The notes under the pieces: model-generated
What the model saw: the letters and a program-made list of their open reading frames with translations, nothing else
What the model was told of the DNA's origin: nothing
The model's database searches: none
Shown here: in pieces, positions 1 to 5,304 of the stretch
How positions within the stretch are numbered: the first letter of the stretch is position 1
How the letters are laid out: each line of letters starts with the position of its first letter
Program-made: the position numbers and the translations under genes
Origin: Defluviibacillus sp043739385
GTDB lineage: Bacteria; Pseudomonadota; Gammaproteobacteria; Burkholderiales; Burkholderiaceae_C
Reading direction: 5' to 3'
Assembly: GCA_043739385.1 (NCBI GenBank)
Contig: JAYUED010000077.1
Location: forward strand, 1 to 5,304
DNA length: 5,304 nucleotides

Positions 1-147
1 TGCCGCCGCCACGGCGCCGCAGTCTCAAGGCTGTATAGGGTTTTGGGCCACTTTAAAGGCATTTATCCGCTATTTTCATAGCCAAATATGCCTCTAGCCT
101 TCATGGAATATGCGTAAGAAGCTATCAAAATAATAATACTCCACCAT
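1..147. other. Leader region upstream of mod
   Basis: No gene can be supported here. The first 20 or so bases are GC-rich and could be the tail of a neighbouring gene: the three + frames reach stops at 36-38, 79-81 and 95-97, and too little is visible to choose one. From about 50 onward the sequence becomes AT-rich (about 37% GC in 61-120 and lower in 121-147), as expected for a promoter/leader. I could not find a convincing -35/-10 pair; AATAAT at 132-137 resembles a -10 box but has no good -35 at the right distance and lies almost on the start codon. An in-frame stop (TAA, 115-117) shows that mod does not extend further upstream. Confidence 0.5.
58..92. promoter_or_regulatory. Imperfect inverted repeat in the mod leader
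   Basis: Two nested dyads are visible. The inner is GCTAT-TTTC-ATAGC (69-82), a perfect 5-bp stem with a 4-nt loop. The outer is GGCAT (58-62) paired with ATGCC (88-92), also perfect. They are separated by 6 and 5 unpaired bases, and their centres differ by half a base. The element ends about 55 nt before the mod start. It could be an operator or a leader-RNA hairpin controlling the operon. It has no following T-tract, so it is not a classical terminator. Short dyads are common by chance in AT-rich DNA, so the function is speculative. Confidence 0.3.
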
Positions 148-2265
148 ATGCCAAACCCCATCTTGAACGCCCCCACACCCAACCAGCAAAGGCTTGAACT
201 GCTGCGTCAACACTTTCCCCAAGCGTTGGAAACCGATGCCCAAGGGCGCGTTCGGGTCAACGCTGCGGCCCTGCAATTGGCGCTGGACCCGACCAACCCG
301 GCCGGCATCCAAGTGGAGGAAGACGGCTATGAAATGCGCTGGGTGGGCAAGCGTGAGGCCTATCACAGCGCCTTTGTGCCGGTGCAAAAAATCGTCGAAC
401 CGCGGCCCGAGCAAAGCAAAGACTGGGACAGCACAGGCAACCTGCTTATCAAAGGCGACAACATTGACGCCCTGCGCCTCTTGCGCCACAGTTACTTTGG
501 CAAGGTCAAACTCATCTACATCGACCCGCCCTACAACACGCAAAGCGATGCCTTCATCTACCGCGATGACTTTTCCGCCAAACAGAGCGAGGTGCTGGCG
601 CAACTGGGCTACAGCGCGGACAACATCGACTACATCAAAAACATTTATGGCGCCCGCACGCACAGCGGCTGGCTGTCGTTCATGTACCCGCGCCTGCTGC
701 TGGCCAAAGACCTGCTGCGAGACGATGGGGTGATATTTATCTCGATTGACGACAACGAGCAGGCACAGTTGAAGTTGTTGTGTGATGAGGTGTTTGGGCA
801 GGAGAACTTCATTTCATGCCTGACTTGGGAAAAAGGTCGAAAGAACGACGCCAAATTTTTCTCAAACGGTCACGAGTACATGCTGGTCTATGCCAAGTCC
901 CAAAGCTATTTGAGGGACAACGCGACTATTTGGCGCGAGGAAAAACCAGGGGCTCGGGAGATATGGGATAAATACGTTGAACTGCGCAAGCTGCACGGCG
1001 AACAAGACGATTTGATTGAAGCCGACCTGGGGAACTGGTACAGCGCTCTGCCAAAAAATCATCCGTCCAAAAAATGGAGTCGCTACAAGCGCGTTGATCA
1101 GCACGGGCCTTGGCGAGACAGAGATATGTCATGGCCCGGCGGTGGTGGTCCAATTTTTGAGGTGCTGCACCCCGTGACAGGGCTTCCTTGCAAGGTGCCG
1201 GATGCGGGCTGGCGATATTCAACGATGGCAGACATGCAATTGCATATTGACCTTGGTCTTGTCAAATTTCGCCCGGATCACACCGAGCCACCTTTTCGAA
1301 AGGCGCACATACGACCCATACCACTGGAGGGCGAGGCCATTGAGTCTGAAGAAAATGACGACGAAAGTGAAGACGATGAACTCGCCACCCAGGTACGTGG
1401 CAGCTATTTCTACAAGCAGTCGCAAGTCGCCGTGAGGAGCTTGCGTGCACTCTTGGGAAAAAACGTCTTCAACAATCCAAAAGATTTAGACGAAATTGCC
1501 AAACTGGTTCGATACGCGACGTCCAACGACAAAGAGGCTCTGGTTATGGACTTCTTCAGCGGCAGTGGAACCACTGGCGAGGCCGTGATGCGCCTCAACC
1601 TGGATGACAGTGGTATCCGCCGATTCATCCTCATTCAAATCCCTCAATCCATCGACGTCAAAAATAAAAAGCAGAAGGACGCCCACCGATTCGTTATCGA
1701 AACACTCGGGAAAACCGAAGCCACCATTTTCGAGATCACCGCCGAGCGCCTGCGTCGTGCGGGTGCAAAGATTGAGATCGAACAAGCGGAGAAAGCGACG
1801 GCCGCTGGCGGCTTGCTGCCCAACGACCAACCCAAAGTAGACGTAGGCTTTCGCGTCTTTGAACTGGTAGACGACCCCGAGGCACTGATCCTACAAAAAC
1901 CCTTGCAGCAAGCCACCCAGGCCGATGTGCTGGCCCTGCAAACCGCCATCGCCACGCCGCAACCCACGCAGTTGCCGCGCATTTTGTACAACCTGCTGCT
2001 GGCCGAGGGCTTGCCGCTGACCACTCTGCTTCGCACCATCAAAGTCCAGCATCTGTACCTGGCGGGCGACGTGGCGCTGGTGGTGCAGGCGCTGCCACTT
2101 GACGAACTAATCGACACCCTGCGCGCCCTGCAAATCGAGGGCACACCCGCCGTCTACCTCACGGTGTACGCGCCCTGGATTGCCGACGACAACTTCATGC
2201 TGGGCATCAAGACCGTGGCCGAATCCCTGGGATATTCCGAAGACAAGCTGCGCTTGCGGGGCTGA
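148..2265 (+). CDS. mod: Type III restriction-modification methyltransferase subunit (Mod)
   Basis: This 705-residue protein is the modification and specificity subunit of a type III R-M system. It should transfer methyl from S-adenosylmethionine to N6 of adenine in a short asymmetric site, and it guides the Res subunit. The catalytic motif DPPYNT lies at 126-131 and the SAM-binding motif DFFSGSGTTG at 468-477. Catalytic before SAM-binding is the beta-class order typical of Mod. Other conserved blocks are LIKGDN (100-105) and ISIDDNE (198-204). The roughly 260 residues between the motifs are the target-recognition domain, which holds an acidic run at 394-411. The C-terminal part (about 560-705) is a probable dimerisation/Res-contact region. 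It is slightly longer than EcoP15I Mod (about 644 residues). ATG 148 is chosen because an in-frame stop lies at 115-117 and the next Met is at residue 62; no clear Shine-Dalgarno precedes it. No simple repeats suggest phase variation. The family call is firm; the recognition site cannot be read from sequence. Confidence 0.96.
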   Translation: MPNPILNAPTPNQQRLELLRQHFPQALETDAQGRVRVNAAALQLALDPTNPAGIQVEEDGYEMRWVGKREAYHSAFVPVQKIVEPRPEQSKDWDSTGNLLIKGDNIDALRLLRHSYFGKVKLIYIDPPYNTQSDAFIYRDDFSAKQSEVLAQLGYSADNIDYIKNIYGARTHSGWLSFMYPRLLLAKDLLRDDGVIFISIDDNEQAQLKLLCDEVFGQENFISCLTWEKGRKNDAKFFSNGHEYMLVYAKSQSYLRDNATIWREEKPGAREIWDKYVELRKLHGEQDDLIEADLGNWYSALPKNHPSKKWSRYKRVDQHGPWRDRDMSWPGGGGPIFEVLHPVTGLPCKVPDAGWRYSTMADMQLHIDLGLVKFRPDHTEPPFRKAHIRPIPLEGEAIESEENDDESEDDELATQVRGSYFYKQSQVAVRSLRALLGKNVFNNPKDLDEIAKLVRYATSNDKEALVMDFFSGSGTTGEAVMRLNLDDSGIRRFILIQIPQSIDVKNKKQKDAHRFVIETLGKTEATIFEITAERLRRAGAKIEIEQAEKATAAGGLLPNDQPKVDVGFRVFELVDDPEALILQKPLQQATQADVLALQTAIATPQPTQLPRILYNLLLAEGLPLTTLLRTIKVQHLYLAGDVALVVQALPLDELIDTLRALQIEGTPAVYLTVYAPWIADDNFMLGIKTVAESLGYSEDKLRLRG

Positions 2266-2284
2266 CTACACTCCAACGAACAAG

Positions 2285-2289
2285 AAGGA
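2285..2289 (+). promoter_or_regulatory. Ribosome binding site of the ATPase gene
   Basis: AAGGA within the purine-rich run AGAAGGAA lies 6 nt before ATG 2296 and fixes that start. It is the best Shine-Dalgarno sequence in the window; neither mod nor res has a comparable one. This suggests that the ATPase gene initiates independently on the shared transcript. Confidence 0.75.
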
Positions 2290-2295
2290 ATCACG

Positions 2296-3720
2296 ATGAA
2301 ATTACGTATTGAGGACTTTGGTCCGATTAAAAAGCCGGTAGTGTTAGAGCCCAAGGCGCTCACACTGCTGTGCGGTGCCAACAATACCGGGAAAACATAC
2401 GCTTTGTATGTGTTAAATGCTCTGATGGACTCCCGTTTTGTTGCACACTTTGACTTCGCGAAAAATCATGCGAAAGTTCTTTTTCAGGAGAAGCATTTTT
2501 CCCTGCCGATAGATGCCTTTTTAGGAATAAGTGCGCTGCAACATGCGCAGAAATCCATAGCTGATGGACTGAAGTCAACGCTCCAGCGATTCTTCGTAGC
2601 CGAAAGCACGCTCACAGAATCGGCAATGTTTGCCATTGAGCTCGACATTGCCGAAATTTCGTCCAACCCATCCGTCACGTTAAAAATTAGTTGGGGCGGC
2701 GGAGCCGCTAACGAAGGTGTCATCCACTACATGGGCGCACTGCAAGAAAAAGGAACCGTCTCGATTGCTGGAAAGTGGGACTCCGTTCAACAGGTCGAAG
2801 AGGCACTTCATCGATTACTAATGCAACTGTATTTGCCGCAACGAAAAGGACGGGATTTTTTGCTTCCCGCCGAACGTACCGGTATCAACCTCTTTTTCCG
2901 CGAGCTTAACTCGCGTCGTGCAGCCTTGCTGCGGCATGTGACCAGTCAGACGCTAGACACCAGTGAGCTACTCAAAGACATCATCGTGTCTCGATATCCG
3001 CAACCTATCCATGACTACATTGAATTTCTGAACAGCCAGCCAGAGATCAAACGGCAGGAAAGCACCTTTGCAGATTTGGCGACTTGGCTGCAAAAGGAGG
3101 TACTGCGCGTCAAGTACAAAGTTGACCGATATGGAGATATCAGCATTGCGCCATTGCGCAGCGGCGCGGAGATGGGATTGCATTTAGGGTCATCGACGGT
3201 CAAAACTTTCTTTGGCTTGTGGTCATATCTGAATCACCTAGCCCGTGAGGGCGATTGGCTCATGATTGACGAGCCTGAGTTGAATCTGCACCCACAAAAC
3301 CAACTTGCTATCGCAAGGCTGTTGGCCCAGTTGGTGAATCGGGGAATACACGTGGTTGTCAGCACTCATTCTGACTACATGGTTCGCGAATGGGGTAATT
3401 TGATCATGCTGGGAAATGCGGATTTTGTAGGACGAGACGCGTTGGCGGAGCAATATGCTTTACCTTCCACGCAATGGTTGAGCACAACTCAAGTATCGGC
3501 CTATGAGTTCAATAGTGGCAGCGCACACGCTATGCAGGTTTCGGCCGATAGCGGAATTCGCACTGACCTATTTGACGCGAGCATTCAGCGCCTAAACGCC
3601 GCCGCACAAGACATTTTTTTCACGAAGCAAAGTGCCAATGAAATCGTCCAGTCTGTTGAGGCTCAAACAACACACAAATCTACAACAAATGCCAGCAAGA
3701 AGACAAAGGCTCGCGCATGA
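2296..3720 (+). CDS. ABC/OLD-like AAA ATPase inserted between mod and res
   Basis: This 474-residue predicted soluble ATPase has the SMC/RecF/OLD-type ABC fold seen in many phage-defence proteins (AAA_15/AAA_21-like). Visible motifs are Walker A GANNTGKT (27-34) just after an N-terminal beta strand, LPAERTGI (190-197, a block I recognise from this ATPase group), a signature-like GSSTVKT (298-304), Walker B LMIDEPE with D325/E326 followed by the D-loop LNLHP (329-333), and the switch histidine in STHSDY (H358). All catalytic elements appear intact. Only about 110 residues follow the histidine, ending in a Lys-rich tail. No TOPRIM (OLD nuclease) motifs are visible, so cleavage activity, if any, would come from a partner. 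It starts 30 nt after mod with a good ribosome binding site and overlaps the next gene by ATGA, which points to a functional pair with that gene. GC is lower than in mod and res. The ATPase call is firm; a sensor/gatekeeper role in defence is inference. Confidence 0.9.
   Translation: MKLRIEDFGPIKKPVVLEPKALTLLCGANNTGKTYALYVLNALMDSRFVAHFDFAKNHAKVLFQEKHFSLPIDAFLGISALQHAQKSIADGLKSTLQRFFVAESTLTESAMFAIELDIAEISSNPSVTLKISWGGGAANEGVIHYMGALQEKGTVSIAGKWDSVQQVEEALHRLLMQLYLPQRKGRDFLLPAERTGINLFFRELNSRRAALLRHVTSQTLDTSELLKDIIVSRYPQPIHDYIEFLNSQPEIKRQESTFADLATWLQKEVLRVKYKVDRYGDISIAPLRSGAEMGLHLGSSTVKTFFGLWSYLNHLAREGDWLMIDEPELNLHPQNQLAIARLLAQLVNRGIHVVVSTHSDYMVREWGNLIMLGNADFVGRDALAEQYALPSTQWLSTTQVSAYEFNSGSAHAMQVSADSGIRTDLFDASIQRLNAAAQDIFFTKQSANEIVQSVEAQTTHKSTTNASKKTKARA
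3614..3621 (+). other. T7 tract with an in-frame T TTT TTC slippery heptamer
   Basis: Seven consecutive T (3614-3620) followed by C lie in the ATPase gene. In the reading frame, 3615-3621 reads T TTT TTC, matching the X XXY YYZ pattern of -1 frameshift sites. A -1 slip here would add six residues and stop at TGA 3639-3641, removing the last 31 residues including the Lys-rich tail. No convincing downstream stem-loop or upstream stimulatory Shine-Dalgarno was seen. Most likely it is just an Ile-Phe-Phe coding run. Confidence 0.2.
3705..3720 (+). promoter_or_regulatory. Translational coupling junction (AAAGG, ATGA overlap)
   Basis: The ATPase stop (TGA 3718-3720) overlaps the next start (ATG 3717-3719) as ATGA. 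A weak Shine-Dalgarno AAAGG (3705-3709) lies 7 nt upstream. This arrangement usually couples translation of two proteins made in fixed ratio, and it supports the start chosen for the downstream gene. Confidence 0.75.
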
Positions 3721-4283
3721 CAGAGGCCCAATATTTCACTGCTTTGCAGAACTTGTTGGCCTCCAATATTTGTCAGTCGGGAAGTGCCGCTGGAGGTCAC
3801 TATGTGATTCAAGAGCCGGGGCAAATTGAATTCCATCTCAATACGCGAGGACTTAGTTCACACAAGGCCATTCGTTTGGAAAAACTTCGTGGGGGTGATT
3901 GGCCTTGTTTCAAGCTTCCTCACGACTACGCTCACAAGCGGTGCGACAGCATCATCGTCAGTTGGAACCGGACTGCCGATGCTCCACGTTACCTATTAAT
4001 TGAGCTTAAGAGTGCAAACGTCGGCACCGCTCGTAAACAGCTTGGCGCCTCGCTGGCGTTTTGTCACTTTGTGCACCGCATGGTTTGTGTAGGGCAGTCA
4101 GATCAACCACACGTTGGCTTCGCTGCAGTAACGGTTTTCAATTTGCCCTTCGCACTGAAGACAACAAGTACGCCCAGCATTCCCAAATGGACATCGCCAG
4201 AACTGCAATCGGATTGCAAGCACATGCGTTATGACCGCCATCATGGCTCACTGCCCGTGGCCGCCGTGTTGGCAACTGCATAG
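3717..4283 (+). CDS. Small protein with PD-(D/E)XK nuclease-like core
   Basis: I do not recognise this 188-residue protein as a named family. Its centre carries the pattern of a PD-(D/E)XK phosphodiesterase: D77 in the hydrophobic strand RCDSIIV (75-81), then E96-L-K98 in the strand YLLIELKS (92-99), then Q108 in the following helix ARKQLGAS (105-112). Asp, Glu-x-Lys and a helix Gln are the usual metal-binding/catalytic set of that fold. E55 in RLEKLRGGDW (53-62) may be the upstream acidic residue. There is no signal peptide or membrane segment, no HNH or TOPRIM motif, and no obvious DNA-binding domain. It overlaps the ATPase gene by 4 nt, so it is probably its partner and the effector of the pair, cutting DNA or RNA. 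GC is low like the ATPase gene and unlike res, which follows 17 nt later. An inactive or structural relative of this fold is also possible. The gene is clear; the nuclease call is motif-based. Confidence 0.8.
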   Translation: MTEAQYFTALQNLLASNICQSGSAAGGHYVIQEPGQIEFHLNTRGLSSHKAIRLEKLRGGDWPCFKLPHDYAHKRCDSIIVSWNRTADAPRYLLIELKSANVGTARKQLGASLAFCHFVHRMVCVGQSDQPHVGFAAVTVFNLPFALKTTSTPSIPKWTSPELQSDCKHMRYDRHHGSLPVAAVLATA

Positions 4284-4300
4284 ACCAATCACTAAAACCC

Positions 4301-5304
4301 ATGTCCGCACAATTTCAGTACGCCAGGCTGGAGCACCAGACCCGCGCGGTGCAGGCCATTGCCGACGTGTTTGCCGATGTGCGTTTTGTTTCACCCATCA
4401 ACGTGCTCAGCAACCCGACCCTGGTGCCTGCCGAGTCGGCGCCCGCGTTGCGCGACAACATTGCCGCAGTTAGGGAGCGCAACCATGTCCATGCGGGCGA
4501 CGTGCAGGTAGCCGCCACCAACACACCCGCCTTGTCGCTGGACGTGCTGATGGAAACCGGCACCGGCAAGACATTCACTTTCATTGAGACGATTCACCGG
4601 TTGCACAAGGACAAAAAGCTTTCCAAGTTCATTGTGCTGGTGCCCAGCAACGCGATCCGACAGGGCACGCTCAAAAGCCTGCAAACCACAGCGGAATATT
4701 TTGGCAAACAGTACGACCAGAAGATCAACGTCTACAACTATTCGGCGCGCACGGTGCAGGGTTTCATCCACGCGGCCAATGCCGGCATTTCAGTGCTGGT
4801 GGCCACCTACCAGTCGTTCGCGGGCGATAGCAAGGTCATCAACAAGCGCGGGGTAGAGGCCAATCTGTTTGGCCGTGCCAAAAGCTTCATGGAGGCCCTG
4901 GCGGTGATTCGCCCGGTGCTGCTCATTGACGAGCCGCACCGCTTTGAGGGTAAGCAAACGCAGGAATACCTGGCCAAATTCAACCCGCTGCTCACAATCC
5001 GGTTTGGGGCCACCTTCAAGGGTGACAACGACAGCCTGAAATACAAAAACCTGATTTACACGCTGGACAGCCTGGAGGCTTTTCGCCAGCGGCTGGTCAA
5101 AGGCATCACGGTAGACACCGTGGGCGCGGGGGCGGACATGGCCCAGGTGCTGTGCTTCACCACCGTCAGTGGCAGCGCCAAAGAGCGTACCGCGCATGTG
5201 AGTTTCCAAACCATTGCGGGCAAGAACGCCAGCGTGGAGTTGAGAGCCAAAGACAACCTGGGCGACAAAACCGAGATTGCATTTTTGGACGGGCATGTGG
5301 TGGA
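4301..5304 (+). CDS. res: Type III restriction subunit Res (partial, 3' end outside the window)
   Basis: The first 334 residues of the ATP-dependent helicase/endonuclease subunit of the type III system are visible; the frame stays open to the window end. Res works with Mod to move along DNA and cut near unmethylated sites. The superfamily 2 helicase motifs appear in order: METGTGKT (84-91, motif I/Walker A), TYQSF (169-173, motif Ib-like), DEPHR (210-214, motif II, the DEPH form typical of type III Res) and GATFK (236-240, motif III). The N-terminal HQTRAV (12-17) fits the start of the helicase core. Full-length relatives such as EcoP15I Res are about 970 residues, so roughly two thirds, including the remaining helicase motifs and the C-terminal PD-(D/E)XK nuclease, lies beyond the window. 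ATG 4301 follows the previous stop by 17 nt, with no clear Shine-Dalgarno, so translation may depend on ribosomes arriving from the gene upstream. GC is high, matching mod. The identification is firm. Confidence 0.95.
   Translation, partial: MSAQFQYARLEHQTRAVQAIADVFADVRFVSPINVLSNPTLVPAESAPALRDNIAAVRERNHVHAGDVQVAATNTPALSLDVLMETGTGKTFTFIETIHRLHKDKKLSKFIVLVPSNAIRQGTLKSLQTTAEYFGKQYDQKINVYNYSARTVQGFIHAANAGISVLVATYQSFAGDSKVINKRGVEANLFGRAKSFMEALAVIRPVLLIDEPHRFEGKQTQEYLAKFNPLLTIRFGATFKGDNDSLKYKNLIYTLDSLEAFRQRLVKGITVDTVGAGADMAQVLCFTTVSGSAKERTAHVSFQTIAGKNASVELRAKDNLGDKTEIAFLDGHVV

Noticed and set aside
4..16. CGCCG/CGGCG hairpin (4-8, 12-16) as a terminator of an upstream gene
   Set aside because: Only a 5-bp stem with a 3-nt loop in GC-rich DNA, with no T-tract following.
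94..663. 189-codon open frame on the - strand opposite the start of mod
   Set aside because: It lies fully against the coding frame and leader of a clear type III mod gene, and its sequence is the low-complexity Val/Ala/Gly/Asp-rich product typical of antisense frames in GC-rich genes.
1644..2144. 166-codon open frame on the - strand opposite the 3' part of mod
   Set aside because: Ser/Arg/Ala-rich composition expected of a shadow frame; mod is intact across it.
148..2265. Phase-variable (phasevarion-type) mod gene
   Set aside because: No tetra- or pentanucleotide repeat tract and no long homopolymer is present in the gene or at its start.
2289..4292. AATCAC at 2289-2294 and again at 4287-4292, near both cassette ends, as a target-site duplication
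   Set aside because: Six bases recurring within about 2 kb is expected by chance. The first copy overlaps the ribosome-binding region, and there are no terminal inverted repeats or transposase.
4790..5296. 168-codon open frame on the - strand opposite res
   Set aside because: It is antisense to the conserved helicase motifs of res, with no recognisable domain or start signal.
1..5304. tRNA, rRNA, CRISPR array or insertion sequence
   Set aside because: None seen: no spaced direct repeats, no transposase or integrase, and nearly the whole window is protein-coding.

Overview
The window is most of a type III restriction-modification (R-M) operon, all on the + strand, whose two standard genes are separated by a two-gene cassette. 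In order: a short AT-rich leader (1-147); mod, the DNA methyltransferase/specificity subunit (148-2265); an ABC/OLD-like ATPase (2296-3720); a small protein with a PD-(D/E)XK nuclease-like core (3717-4283); and res, the helicase/endonuclease subunit (from 4301, cut by the window end). The res reading frame has no stop inside the window.

The organism is probably a beta-proteobacterium with moderately high GC, perhaps of the Burkholderiales/Comamonadaceae type. This is inferred only from codon choice in mod and res (CTG, GCC, CGC, GGC dominant) and general protein style; nothing in the window is taxonomically decisive. R-M loci are mobile, so the host could differ.

The four genes look like one transcript. 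Gaps are 30 nt (mod to ATPase), a 4-nt ATGA overlap (ATPase to nuclease-like gene) and 17 nt (to res), with no terminator-like hairpin in any gap. The two inner genes are lower in GC than mod and res: hand counts of single 60-base lines give about 38-50% inside the cassette against 53-72% for most lines counted in mod and res. The central target-recognition part of mod is also lower. The inner pair therefore looks like a module inserted cleanly between mod and res.

Mod should methylate a short asymmetric site, and Mod plus Res should cut unmodified DNA using ATP. The ATPase and the nuclease-like protein are not part of a canonical type III system. By analogy with other ATPase-plus-effector defence pairs (PARIS, Septu) and with PrrC, which lies inside a type I R-M locus, the pair may be a second defence layer or a guard that acts when restriction is blocked. 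That role is inference. The nuclease call rests on a motif pattern (D77, E96-L-K98, Q108), not on a database match.
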